From NCBI RefSeq assembly GCF_021130785.1, contig NC_060213.1, forward strand, positions 65,262,001-65,326,000: DNA of 64,000 bases. The letters are read 5' to 3'. Below the pieces are notes generated by a model. That model was not told the DNA's origin, did no database searches, and saw only the letters and a program-made list of their open reading frames with translations. Origin of the DNA: Homalodisca vitripennis. Lineage: Eukaryota; Arthropoda; Insecta; Hemiptera; Cicadellidae. The position numbers were made by a program, and so were the translations under genes. Positions 45,270 through 58,847 of this stretch are shown here, piece by piece (the stretch's first letter is position 1; the number at the start of each line of letters is the position of its first letter).

Positions 45270-45400
45270 TTGTCAATCAGGACACAGTGATTGGTCAAAG
45301 GTTACATCACGTGATATGTGACATCATGGCTCAGATACAAGCGAAGTGCGATGTATCTCATTTGTCAATCAGCAGCCAGTAGTAGTTCCAATAGTTCAAT
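45270..45400. promoter_or_regulatory. Promoter-like cluster of factor-binding matches
   Basis: Within about 60 bases lie TGATTGGTC (CCAAT box), ATCACGTGAT (palindromic E-box with the TCACGTGA core bound by MITF/TFE-type factors) and TGACATCA (CRE-like). They sit in a locally less A+T-rich patch. No gene can be traced downstream in either direction, so this is only a candidate. Confidence 0.3.
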
Positions 45401-48400
45401 TCTCACCCAGGAACTTTAACGCTATATCCATAGAAGCTACTTTTGAATGCGTGTTTCTAGAAGCATTAGGTACTTTTTTTGTAGACCTAAATTTTTTCTA
45501 TCATATATTTTACAAGAAAATTACATTTTCAAATGAGTATTGAATAAAAGTATATATTTTAAATACGTGGAAATTTCTCGTTTAAAATAATAAAGGTGCT
45601 TCCAGTTATTGTTTAACTATTTTATCACTTAAGTTAATATACTTTTACTGTTATTTAGTTATATTATATATTATGGCAACCCTGTAATTCGTCACTATTT
45701 AGTATTAGTTTTTTTCTGATTTTCTTGAAACTAATTGTAATGTTACCACCTCACGCGCTTTATCCGTAAATAAAATTTAAATTATTCGTATTGTAAGTAG
45801 ACTAATTACGATCATTTAGTATAAAGCCGCAGTGAAGGTTTTAAAATTTCATTCTCTACATTAGGGATACAGAATGAAACGTTACTTATAAATATTGCTT
45901 CCAAAATTCACAAAAGTACTTGATGAATATCTAGCATATATAATATATATTTCTAAAACCCAGTGAAAAAGAGTAGTATATCCTTTTAATATTACAATAT
46001 ACGAGTATTTTTACAAGACAATTCGTATAGGTTTTGTTAAATAGATTATTATGATATATGTATATTATACATAAACGTAATTATGTTGATATATTATGTA
46101 AATTGTGATTAGTTGTCTCCAAAATTAAATTTAAATAAAAAAATTTTCTATATGGTTGGTATTTGGAAAGAAACGATTGTCGATAAAACATTAATAAAAT
46201 ATAAAATAGTTTCGACCTAGAGCTAAATCTTGATTATCACTTGAATGGGTGCAGTATATTATACAACTGTCTTTTAGTTTTAAATTCGCACGTAAAATTC
46301 TCATAAATAATACAATATTTCCTTCTGAAACGTTTTAAAATAAAAAAAAGATATAGCCCATTAAGTTCTAAGTGAAAATGGACTTCAATAACTATTTCAT
46401 TAAGTTGCAACTTGAAATGCTGATTGAGGTTGTGAAGTATTATTTTATATATATCATATATATATATTTACCACTTATCATACTGCTCCAGTGAGTACAA
46501 ATTTTTGGTAATTTACTAAAGAAGTCACTAAATTCAATTTTCGTTTCGTAGTGTGAAGACGAAAAGGCTGGAAAATCTTAATATGGTATTTAGTTAATAT
46601 CAGCTGTAACCTTATGATAGTGGAAAATTTGAAAAAAAATATATGCTGACTTGCTTTTTTAACATACAGGATAATAAATATTTTTGTATAATTCACAGGA
46701 TTTAAGGTAGAACCTAATTTTATCTGTAATATTACGTGTATTAGTGATTACATTGCTAATTACATCGCTTGTTATTTTGGATTAAACCTAAGATTGGATC
46801 TGTCACTATAAACAAATCGTTGTTTTTGTAATGTAAATACGCATTAATAACTGTACAATATATGTTTTAATGTGCAAGGATGTCACCTGCAGGTCGTGAA
46901 TCGCTTAGATTTATATGTTGAAATTTGTATGAGAAAAAAATTATTTAAAAATATGTATAGTCTCCAAAAATAATAAAATACTGAAACAATTAAAACAGTC
47001 GATATCCATGTCATTTTGTCATCCAACAGCATATGTAATAGAAATTCAAGTAGAACCATGCACGGGAGACGATTTTCAAGCTAGAGTTAATCAAGTAGTT
47101 CTGTGCTAATATTGAAGAGAAATACTACTATTAAATTCAGCGCTGTATTTCATGGGAAGTGCTACGCTGTATGTACCGTTCCTAGTTTGACTTCAACAAG
47201 TAATCTAGCGCTGTTCGAGAGCAGTTCAAACAAGTCAAGCCAAGACCGACCCTGGGGGTCACGCTACAATTGTAGTATATATGTCACGCTGTTTCCTTGT
47301 GTCTCTCACTGAAAAACAGTGTTATACGTTACTTCTGTTCTGATCTTTTAATCGTTTAAAAGTAATAATATAACGTTACAAATATAAAGTATATAATGGA
47401 TTTCCATTTAACGGTCTATCTCTTTAGTTTAACTTAATCAGAGCCATCATATCGCATTTTAACTTTAAAAAATTGTGTTATATTTACGAAATTATTGGGA
47501 AAAACATAAATTAATAAAAATATTGAATAGAAGCATACACATAAAATTTTATAACACATACAGTGTGATCTAAGTTTTATGAAATAAGTGACACCCCTGT
47601 CATTTTTCGACTACCTTTGTATTTCACCTAACAGCATTCCAATCCTATGTGCAAGGATATATCAATCAGGACAATTAAATACCATCCCAAAAGTATAGTA
47701 TAAATTCCCTTGAATCAACCATAAAAGCGGATTCTTATTAATTATTTGTTGAACGCCACACGGAAAGTATAAAATATATGGTATTTTTGTAAATCTTATT
47801 TCTTTTGATTAAATATAAAACAGGGATGTTCCACGTTAAAAAATTACTTCAATCATATACTGCCTGCTTAGTGGTCTTTTAAAAATCTTTCATTATATTA
47901 TAAAAAACATTGAAAAGATTTCACATGTGAAATGTTTCATCATAGGTACTAGCAGGAGATTTGTAACAGTTTTTTTATCCCTTTAGTGTCTATAACATTT
48001 GTAACATACTGTTATATAAATTATATATAAGTTGTCAAATTATGTCTTTAAAGTTATTGACACTTTAATATAAAAATATTAGTTAGTGCTACCACGTCCT
48101 TGCAAAATTCAGTTTGATAAAAATAATATGGAATTACTTGAAAGCTACTTTTTTGGTTACCCTGAATATAATTATTGTTATATGTAAACATATACCATTA
48201 AATTGTTATTTTGTAATCTTCAATTCCACATATTTTGCACCTACAGCACATTTTGCAACGGCAGAAACTGTTCGTTTTTCTCGAAGTTAAGCAACATCAC
48301 ATTATTATCTTGCATGCAGTAAAGTTATTTAGAAATCTGAGGCGACACAATTAATAAGCTATTAAAGTACAACACAAACTTCGCTTATGAGGTCATTACG

Positions 48401-49195
48401 GAGAAAAGTTCTCTCTTCACAGATTGCCTCAAGGCATTGTTAAAAGTTTGTTCTGCATAGGATTAACTGAATTATCCCAAGATTTTATAGGGTAAGAGGT
48501 TGTTTTGCTGAAGTTTATTTTCTCCGAACATAAAATTTTAATTATAAGACCTTGTTGGGATTATCTTTATGATAGGAAAGAAAGGGTTGTGAGGAGAGTT
48601 TAAGTTTAACTGAACTCGTTGTTGTTTCTTGCACAATTATGGTTATGTTATTATTTAAAGAAACTCTGGCTTTAAATAATGTATTTTGAAAGAAAAAAAT
48701 GTACAATTGTGCAATTTCTAAGGCATTTATCTAGGATTGATAAGTATGAGTATGAAATTCTTTCCATTTAAAGTAGTTAATATTCCCCATCGTTACGGTT
48801 AACCATAAACTATAACCAAGTACAATAAAATAATTTACGAATAGCAATCTATAGCATTCAATATCCTTTGAAATAATTATGTATTCTACTCTTAAAATTT
48901 ATGACACTACAAGTAAACTCCTTAATATCCTATATATCCTATATCCTAGGATACATGATATTTATCCTAGTTAATAAGTGAAGTATTTTCCAAATGTCTA
49001 ACATTTAGAGCTATACAAGAACGTAAGTCTTGTAGCAATTGCCTTGTAAGGTTGCATAGAAGATAATCACAATAAAATTAATTAAATGCGATGCGAATGA
49101 TTAGGCACAAACAGTTAATCTGTGTAATTTAGAGGTCTTAACTAAATTAAGCTTTTTGTGCTTTTACTGCCGTAGCTTCGAGGCTATATTTTTGT
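45401..49195. other. A+T-rich stretch with nothing firmly recognised
   Basis: Frames at 45346-45543, 46478-46696 and 47103-47312 are short and without motifs. A GC-richer patch at about 47130-47310 is unidentified. There is no RNA gene or repeat of note. Confidence 0.55.
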
Positions 49196-49940
49196 TACCT
49201 CATAGGTAATCACTAAGGTAAATTTCACCTACTACTTTTTAGCTATGTACATTAGATAAGCTCACTAAGATAACAGATTTCTCTTACTTGCTAGTTCCAT
49301 TTTAAGACATTAGAGAAGCTCACTAAAAAAAGTTTTCTTCGTACTTCCTGGCTATATTTCTTTGATTTTGTAGAAGCTCACTAAAACAACGAATTCCTCT
49401 AACTTCCTAAGATTTGTTTTTTCTCCCTCATATGTGCTAATTTTCAATCACTTAATAGCTTTTTTTTACTTGTATTACAGTTGCTAAGTACTATTGTCTC
49501 TCTCTTCTAGATTGCTTTATTTTTGTGCTTCTGAGGACATTTTCTATTCTTAATTCATCGCTAATGTATAGCATTAGAAAAGCTCACTAGTAAAACGTAT
49601 TTCTCTTAGTGCAATACATACTGATTCTTGAGGTGTGCTCATTTTGACACTACCTTTTCTTTTACTCCATAAAATGACTATATTACCTCATAGGTGCTTA
49701 CTAAACAATTTCTTCGTTCCATTTCATTTACCTCAGAAATGGTTACTAAGACAATACTTTCTATATTACTGTACGGTTCCACTTTCGTTATATCTTGGGT
49801 GCTCACTGAGATACAGTTTGTTTTTCTTCATAAAGCCTCCCTTATGCCACATTAAGACTGTTTTTTCACTGCTCTTTTTGTTTTCCTCAGAGATACTCAC
49901 TGAGACACTCATTTCCTCTCTTGCTTATTTTGCCAATCCT
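49196..49940 (+). repeat. Decayed minisatellite, period about 58 bp
   Basis: The anchor GCTCACTAA recurs at 49260, 49318 and 49376, exactly 58 apart. Diverged forms follow at 49582, 49637, 49696, 49741, 49801 and about 49893. Between anchors, TTTCTCTTACTTCCT-like and TTACCTCATAGGTG-like blocks repeat. The + strand is pyrimidine-rich. About 12 units are implied, several disrupted. The 110-codon frame at 49635-49967 is a by-product. Confidence 0.7.
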
Positions 49941-52900
49941 TATAAACTGAATAAGTATGAGAATTGATACACTAAAAAATTGATACACGAGTGCACTGAA
50001 AGAAGCGCTTACAGGCAGCGTATAAACCCGCGTAAATTCTGACTCAGATTGTGCGTCAACCGTCTCTTAAAATGGGACTAGTCACTTCTTTAAAAAGTCA
50101 TAACTCTTTTTTTAGATTCAGACGTGTAAATTCAGATATTTTTTATTTATAAAATTATATATCTATATTAGTAGCGTTTATAGAACGATTAAAGCAGTCT
50201 CATTATAAAATATTTAATTTTTCCACAATTGCTTAGAAATTATCCTTTATTCGTTATTTATACAGTAGTTTAGTTCATAGGCTCCGAAAACATATATACC
50301 TGCAGACGTATTTCAAATGCCTTTTTTTGTACACAATATCTGACTATGACCTATAGTTTCGGAGCTTTATTCCCTAAGCCATTAAAGGGACAATAGCAAC
50401 TGAGAAAACCTCAGAAACTTACAACCAAATGCCAGTATGCTATTGTGAATAGACACAATAGAGATTCATGTTACTTAAAGTGTTTCATATTACAAGACAA
50501 ACTGTACGAATTACATCAACCGACACCTGATTGCGACCCATTGGCCTTGAATGTATGATTTGACGATTCGAAATTTTTCTGAAATGGGAATACCTTAATA
50601 AATGGCACATTTTAATATTTTCAACACTTTATAAACTGATAGTTTGCTCCTTCTTTAATTATAAAGTAGTGAATTTCGTAAATTCACGAAAAATAGCAAA
50701 TTTACCACCCACGATACCATTTATATAAACTGTATTACAAAATTCTTAAGTAGAGAACCCTTTTTGACAAAGTTTTAATACTTTGTGAGCCTCTTTTACA
50801 AACATAAATACAAAGCAATTTAATTTAACCATAGCTCCGTAAGTATTTAGTTACTAAGTTTTAGTTGAAGACTTTACAGCAACTAATGCGATTACATTAT
50901 TTCAACCTTGAATTTTGTGACACGTAATAACATTTTCGTGCATTACTCATTACGATTTTTTTATGTTTATAGTTTGCAAACTAACTTAACTAATGTCACA
51001 TTAATATTAAATACATATCATTATATTAGTGTGTGTCAAATCTGTAACACTTAAAAATGGAGTTGATGTTCAATAAATTTGTAGACTATTTTACGCAATG
51101 ATAAGTATTTTTTTTTTATTTTTGCAATTTATTTCTCCCTATAAATTCATATTCGCGTTGACCTTTAGCTTCCATGAAGGTATCTAGTTGGAAACACTGT
51201 TAGAAAAGTTGTTTACAGGTAAAAAAAGGTATTAGTATAAAAAAACTTAACCCATTTTTATACTTTAAATGTACCTTAAAGATTACTAGAATATGTAAGA
51301 AAAAAAGCTCTGTTAGTTATAAGTTACTAAAAGATTAATCATAAAATATTTTCATCAAATTTATATTCAGATTTTTAAAACTAAATGGTGCCGATCTGTA
51401 TGGATTATAAATTGATGAATGAATGTAGAATGTTCAAATTTTGTTAGAACATTATAAGAACACTTAACAAGCTTATCTGTTCAAATATCACTGTATTTGT
51501 GGGATATTATTAAAACAATTGAAATACGTTTCAGAGTAAGTTTTTTTGTATTAAAGAGCAGAAGTCAATCATATGGTAGACAATAGTAGCATGCTTCGTA
51601 TAGTTCCATGACTAGTTATAACAAAATACGATATTTCTTCAAAATAATGAAGTACCTCTATTAATTTATCTTTCATAGGAAATTTCGTACTTTCATATGT
51701 GTTGTGTATGTTTCCCTTTCTTGTTCAAATTGTGCAGGAATCGCTGTGAAAAAGTACAGTGAAATATTTAAATATCATGTTAGAAAATAAAACAAAATCG
51801 TATTTAAATATCGGTACATTAATCTAGCAGAGACGCTTTTCATTCCCAAAAACTATTAAAACTTTCTTTATGACAGGTTTGTACAGTCAAAAACCAATAA
51901 AATTAAAAATTGTTACTAGAAGTCCCTTTTACTATCGAGCCAATATCCAGCCTTGACAACCATATCTCTCTCACCAACTTTACAATAGCAGTGGGAATAA
52001 ATCAACTTCAATGGCCAACCCTATTTCACCAGTTTCATACCACTGTTGGGAATTCACTGTCTTCTCCGGCAATATGTTTTTGTCAACACTACCTATTTTT
52101 AAGGGACAAATCATTAAGTTAAAGGAGTTGAAGAAATTGGAAAAAAGCCCGGAAGTACTCAAAATTATTAATTTCTTAAAGAAATATAATCAAAACGTTC
52201 AGGTTATAAAAAGTCAGTTAATTTATTGCAAGTTTCACATGCTCGATAAGTATAGTTTATTGAGGATGATAGTTGGGGTTGGTGAGGTTTCTTTAATGTC
52301 AACCGTTTTGGCCAATGGCGTAATCTAGCGAGTACAGTGCTTACTGTGAGATAATCTAATCAAACACCAGAGAACGTGGCTGCTGCTATGATGGATACCG
52401 CTGAACGATCCTGTCCCTCCAAGCATACTGCCTACACGGACACTGGAAGTTCCGAAGTCGCTGTAACCATTAGCCCTGACTTAAGCTTTAAGAGGGCTTC
52501 TTAATATTAACCTCGCCTGTTAAAGTGAGAAATTCTTTACTTTAATTTAACGTGGCGTCGTACCATCTATAATCTTTTTGACTGGTAGATCTAGGTATAG
52601 AACAAACCTATCCTTCTTTTAAGGAGACATGCTTCAGCTAGTGGTCGTACAATGACATTTTGGTACATACAGAAGTCCTCACAAGTTATGTCCGAGATTT
52701 CCACCGTTTCTTCTCGTAAGTGGAGCAATAACGGAAAACCATTACTCGAAAATGCGAACTGTCTGTTCAAAAAGTGTAAGACAAAACTTCAACCTAGATT
52801 TGGATTCATTCAACTGAGATTAATAAAAAATTAATATTTCTAAATATATAACAATACGTTTTTAAACGAATGAATTGTTTTGCTTGATTTCTAGTGTTGT

Positions 52901-53333
52901 TTTCAGTAGAATAATTCCCATGACTTAAATTTACAACAAATACATTTTTATATTGCCACAGCAGATTTTTTTGCATTTCCGAAAACATAAACGTATTTAG
53001 TATGAAATAAAATTCCCTTTCTTGCAATGGCGAGTAAACTAAGAAGGAACATTAAAATATGAATCTAATTAGAGAATTTTTGGTAATGTCATAGTACTGA
53101 CGTGCACTTACTCACGCGAACCAAGTGGATATCAATGAAAAGATTGATTTTCATCTGAAAAAGCCTATTTTCTCGTCTGAGAATCTACGAAGGCATGAAG
53201 CGTGGCATACATGAACATAGATCAGGCGAAATTGGGTCGTGCTAAAGTTCAAGCATATTTTTGCATCCTCACAATTAAACTAAAATTGTAACTCATAAAA
53301 TACACGAACATACTAAAAATAACCTCGTGTGTT

Positions 53334-53335
<2 letters not shown>
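49941..53335. other. A+T-rich stretch; overlapping frames near 52 kb and GC-richer patch at 52370-52480
   Basis: Frames of 70 and 105 codons on + and 60 on minus overlap at 51910-52328. None has a recognisable motif and mutual overlap argues for chance. The patch with GGCTGCTGCTATGATGG and CTGGAAGTTCCGAAGTCGC is less A+T-rich and could be an old repeat, but no second copy is visible here. Confidence 0.45.

Positions 53336-53381
<46 letters not shown>
53336..53381. repeat. (TA)n microsatellite
   Basis: About 46 bases of pure TA repeats, bounded by GTTTG and CAAAT. Confidence 0.95.
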
Positions 53382-53383
<2 letters not shown>

Positions 53384-56300
53384 AATCATGAAAAAAATTA
53401 TTGGATCGGATTTTCTGAACATCAGAACCGTAACTATGATAGCTGGTTTCCAGTAAACGATATATCGGTCGTCAAGCTGTAAAAGATACCCAGCAGCAAA
53501 GAGGCCCATTTGTCAATAAGAACTTATGGCAGCCTCGTGCTTCGTGAGTTTCCATTGTTCCTCGTACGTCCTGGATTTCTTTCACTAAGCTTCTCACTTG
53601 CGTACGTCTGTCTTTATTAACGTACGTCATTTTGCTTTCTGGTGTTGCTTTTCTTATCATAATTTTAAAACGTTTGATAATGTGCTCTTTAATCACGAAT
53701 GTTATTAATTGGTGTGTCACAAATGACAATTCATTTTTAATTCATAAATATCCTGCAAGTTAGTATCATACAAATATAATCGTTAATTTGCACTACAAAT
53801 ATGTGCAGTGACAGTGAATAATTAAAAACCGTGTTATCCCATATCTATACATAGTCAACTTAAACAAAATACTCTCACAATTAATACAGGTTAATGTTAT
53901 ACTTCTTAGACTAAATTATTCGTTAACAATGTATTTCATAAAAATTTTATGAATAAAAATACCCAAGAATAGAATTTTTCGGAAAAGTGTACTCTTTTTG
54001 GAAAAGTACGATTCAGTCCGTTTTAATGCGCTAAGGATAATTATTCTCGAAACACGATATGCGGTATAGATTGATGAAACGATGTACAATTTATTCCAGA
54101 ACAAAGGTTTGAATAAATGGTATATTCCTCCCATGCACGTTATATTTCAACCACTCTCGCTTTCCTTTTTTATTATAAACCAATATTATCAATTACGTGA
54201 AACCTACTCTACTGATTGTACGAAAATTTTACATGTATATTCTCAGAGTCCCTGGTTAACGTAAAGGCGAGTTTAAGTTTTGAAAGCCCCTCCAGGCTCC
54301 TCACTGGTCTCTAAAGTCGCGAAAAATCCCATTTGCCCTTTAAAGTTGTACTGCAGCAAACAAACCTTATTAGTTAAAAGATTCTGTTAAATTTTCTTAA
54401 CTTTTCTGCAAATTTTCTGCCTAGACTCTGTTTTATGACAGCACAACTATGTTTAATTACTTTAAGCACAATTTTCAATTTTTTACATGCATAGTCTTGA
54501 AAGTATAGAAACATTTTTATATTAAGAACTTTTCTTTTTTCAACCTCTTCTGGAACCACTGTGAAAGATTTAACTAAGAAAATCAAAATTTTAAAAAATA
54601 TGTACCTTTAACTGTACGCTACGTTTAAGCAAATATTAAATATTCAGTGCTTAATCAATACTATATTGCAGATATCAAAAGCAAAGTCGCTACCTAATTT
54701 ATACTATGAATATACAGATTGTTATGAAACTCATCTTGGTTGCCTTTTGAAAGAAGTAGGCTTTTCCGACGTGCAGATGTATATATCTTCTTCATCAGAG
54801 CAACTAAGCAAAATCAGTTGTGGTAACAGAAATGTCTTAGAACGAAGTAAATTATAACGTCCGCCATTACATACTTCATGACCGAAGTAGGCTTCTGAAA
54901 CCGGTGTTTGAATGTGTGAATATTTTCTTGATCTGAGAACATGCCTAAACCAACACTGACACACAAAAAATACTAAGACTACAGTAAATTACATTGGTCA
55001 TAAACATACACATTTTAACGTATTTTCTTGATTGTGGCAACAAGGTAAACTTAACATTGGCGTGGGAAATATCATTCACTCGAACCATAGGTACTCAAAC
55101 ATTTCTAAGGCTAATGTAATTGCGTATGAATTCGAGGGTAGCTACTAGTTTTTTATATAAGAAAATTAATTACTATAAGTTATTCAGGTAGATAAACCAT
55201 AAAAGAAATAATTAATATGTTTTCTATATATTGTTAAAATTTAGAATTGGATATTTTTTAACAGAAGAATGTTTATTACTGTTGAGATTTAAGGAAATCA
55301 AATATCAGAAGTCCTTGTTATGATATTACGTTCATATTCAATTACACTTTGCAATATAATACTTCCAAAAAAACTGGTTTGCGGTAAAATATTCTATGGA
55401 GTTCAATCATACAAATGCCTAACTATTTTAGACATTTTTAAATAAAAAAACTTCTCATGATTTTTACGCATAAGCTGTAAATACGATAGACTATTTTACA
55501 AGATTCAAGCATGCGAGAAGCTCCTGTATTTATTGAATTCTACAACTTGGAATGTTCTATTAAACCCAATTTTCGCGTTAAAGTCTTCTACCTATAAAAC
55601 TTAGTATTACAAAATGATTATCAGTCTGTCCGTACACACAAAGCCCAAGATTACACAAATATCTAACGTACATAGCTTTTTTAAATCAAAATATTTACTC
55701 TAACGATACAGTGAAGAATTTCAAGAAGTGTTTTGTTTGAAAAGTGGTTCCCAGGCTGCGGTGAGCACTCCATAATTCATTCCTTGAAGGCAACAACTGT
55801 AGCGTAGGTTTATGGCTCACCCGGTCCCGCAAAAGTGTTTTCAATTTCTTTTACACCGTTCAGTCCCGCACTTTTAACTGGTGAGCAGTTATTTCTCCGC
55901 TTTTGTGCCTCGTTTTTCTGACGTAAACTTGTTGACCGTGTATACTTTTATAGACTGATATTATGAGGATGCTGTAGCTAAGAAATACCATAAAAACATA
56001 CAAAGATAATTTATATACTTTTTCATTTTACGAAATAGCTATATGAGGCATGTTTTAATGTTGCAAAGTTATATTTTTCTGAACTATAGGACACATTATT
56101 TTTATTCCAATACCGATTAGCTTGCCTAATTTGAGTAACGCAACTAAGACAGTGTAAACGTATGGAGTAAACGCATGTTTAAATAGTTAAGCTATAGCTA
56201 TAGCAATTCATAGCATACCTGAATTTATGGAGACATAAGTAAGTCATATATGTACCATGAATAAATCATTTATCATTCCAATAGCCAAGGTTGAATATTC

Positions 56301-57204
56301 TCATTTTACGCCTTAGATTAAAAAAGTAGTTTTTTCAGAACATTGTTTATAATAATTAAAATTGCAGTGTTTGCACAAAACAATAACTGTCCGGGCTTAT
56401 ACATTTGTGTACTGAATACTGGCATTATTCAAACTTTGTTTTTTTAGTCATAGGTAAAATGGAATTAAATAAAAATAAATTTTAATTTAAAGAATATGTC
56501 TTGTGAATAGAGATGAGCATCAATAAATAAAATTATAACATTCATTATTGTAAGTTAATGGTTTTCATTATATTTTAATTTTCGTTATCGAATACAAACT
56601 AGTTAATATGTAATAATAAAAAAGAAAAACATATTCCTAACGACGCAGAGTAAGATTTAACTAGAACTTACAGTAAGACATCTCAGCATGGGATATTTAA
56701 GCGTAATTTATGACCTACAATGCGGATATTCTGATCTTAAAGGACGTAATATTAATTTACTTAATTACGTTAAGAGTAAAGTATGTAAAATCTTAGTATT
56801 ATAGAGCTTAGTTACAAATAGTAAATTGTGCTTCACTGTGAACTACTTCCGTTTAATTTTCATTAATGAATAAAGTTATTTCTTAGCTATCCATTTTTAC
56901 ACGGTAGGAACACGTCAAAACATGCATTCTGTTATTAAATTAAAAATATTATCTCCTGTGATATTAGATATAACAGTACCTGTACAAAATAAAGTTCTTT
57001 TTATGTTTGTAAATATTACAGCAAATACTGTAAAGAAATAGAATTTAGTATTATAATGAAATTTCAATAAATTTCTAAAGAGCAGAATTGTACGTAACAT
57101 TTAGGAATTGTAAAATAAAGAATTGCACGAACCATACACTGTATAATGGTTACATGTTGTTTGCAAGCCTTTGTATGTAGCAAACTACATTGCGCTTGTG
57201 GATG
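53382..57204. other. A+T-rich stretch with nothing firmly recognised
   Basis: The 85-codon minus frame at 53472-53729 has plausible-looking composition (VRSLVKEIQDVRGTMETHEA) but no known domain and no supporting signals. A GC-richer patch at 55745-55925 is unidentified. Confidence 0.5.
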
Positions 57205-57352
57205 TAGGTACATGATGTTGGAGTCTCCAAAGTCAAAGGGAGGGCCAAAATGATTATGCGAGGGTCATACATGGCACGTGTTGTTGTCACAGCTAGTCCT
57301 TGGGGATTGCACACCTGTCAACCACTGGATTCACCTTTCACACCCTCCTTCT
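57205..57352 (+). repeat. Dispersed repeat, copy 1 of a pair
   Basis: Aligns with 63807-63952: GGCACGTGTTGTTGTC against GGCGCGTGTTGCTGTC, CCTTGGGGATTGCACACCTG against CTCTCGGGGATCGCTCAGCT, and CACACCCTCCTTCTT against CAGCCCTCCGTGCTT. Both copies are GC-richer than their surroundings and share orientation. The family is unknown. Confidence 0.55.
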
Positions 57353-57930
57353 TGAAACACTGAACTGTCTTTAGAATCATATGCGGAAATATTTTCTTCA
57401 TTCACCCATCTGAAGAGACTGTTCTTACTGAAATAGACCGATAATTTTGAATGATTTTACTAAAACGAAGAAAAGTACTCTAAAAAGGTTTTGTTTTTTA
57501 TAATATTAAGATCGCATTATGAATTAAATTGGGCTTCATACTAAGAGTATCAAATTTTTGTTTTGAACCATTAAAACAAAGGAACAGAAATGTATAAAAT
57601 TACACATTAAGAAACTACATTTACACATTTTCTTTATAAGGGCGTCAATGCAAACGTAACTACCATAAAAATTCCCCAGACCGTAATAAAATAAAAAATC
57701 GGTACAATCGGTTATGCGTGAAAATAAAACAAACAAACAAAGGCACTTTCGCATTAATAATATTATTAAGATTGTAAAATATGTAACAGAATAGCCAAAT
57801 ACAATATGAAATCAGTCTTATAATAAAGAGCTATTGCAATATTGTTATTTTTTTTATCCTACCTCAAATGACTCAGAACGTTTTTAATGTTCTTCTATTA
57901 AACAACAAGCCCGTGGAGATTCTCGTGGCA
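57353..57930. other. A+T-rich stretch with nothing recognised
   Basis: A 72-codon minus frame (57536-57754) has no motif. No RNA gene was seen. Confidence 0.55.
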
Positions 57931-58270
57931 GTTTGTAATTATTTAACCGCAGTCGTCGTAGTGTTGACTAACTGTAATCCATTTTTATCACCGCACCCTG
58001 ACGTGAGGAAGCAATCTCCACAAAAATGTCCAGCGGAGGAAACTTTGTGGAGATTTACGTGACAGACTTGTCAGCGTCCCATTACCATAGCAACAACACC
58101 ACAGGTACACCTACTCTCTAAATAACAACCTGGTGACGGCTGATCTATTGCGTCTGTAAGAGTAAACCTTCCGCTTCATTATTTAACTTCATTTCCACCT
58201 CCATTGTGTTTGCGGGAAATCATAAACAAAGTGTCCCTTTTTGCACCTTTCACACTTGTATGTAGATTGC
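57931..58270. promoter_or_regulatory. GC-richer island with RFX X-box match
   Basis: This segment contrasts sharply with its flanks. ATTACCATAGCAAC at 58081-58094 fits the X-box consensus RYYNYYATRRNRAC at every position. ATAAACAAAG at about 58224 joins forkhead-like and SOX-like cores. No open frame runs through it beyond a 64-codon one (57868-58062) without motifs. It is a candidate conserved enhancer or promoter. X-boxes mark ciliary genes in animals, but no such gene is visible here. Confidence 0.35.
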
Positions 58271-58847
58271 TCTAAATTGATTATCAATAATTAGTTTGGC
58301 ATACATTTCGACATTTTCCAAGAGGGGGATGATTGGTAATTACTTCGTATCATGTTTTGTATAACATTTTAATATACTTTGCGTATTTACGTATAATTTT
58401 GATATTTTTTTACTTTATACACTTTTTGATCTAAGAAGTATAGGTTTTATAAACTATAAAGATAAAGCCGTTCATGGGTTTTGCTTTAACAATGAAATCC
58501 TTTTTGTGTGCATCAGCCTGTGTCTTTGTATGTCTGAAACAGATCATGTGTTTTTTAGACATCTGGAATTTATTTTAAGTACACACAGTACTTAATACGC
58601 AACTTACTTTTGTAACATTCTATGGGTATATAGGTAACCCCAGTGGGTTATTGTAATTATCATCAATTACAATCAATGATAATTTTCAAAATTATTACTA
58701 CATAAAGCAATTTTATCCAGTCTTCATGAGAACTTCTTGGAATCAAATGTTTCTTCAGGGAACAACATAAATCCGGATAAAGCTGGAGCTGTTCAAGGGA
58801 ATGTAGTTGACATTCCAGATATATTTATATGTTTCACACATCTACCA

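Noticed and set aside
49635..49967. 110-codon frame
   Set aside because: Lies within the decayed 58-bp minisatellite; low-complexity pyrimidine-rich translation.
51910..52328. Cluster of overlapping frames (70, 105 and 60 codons)
   Set aside because: No recognisable domain and mutually exclusive frames on both strands.
53472..53729. 85-codon minus frame with protein-like composition
   Set aside because: No domain, no neighbouring exon or splice support; could equally be chance.
54680..54830. Minus-strand CTGATGAAGAAGATATATAC then CGGAAA, a possible further hammerhead-like motif
   Set aside because: The stem does not close directly before the GAAA and no second copy is visible; similarity too weak.
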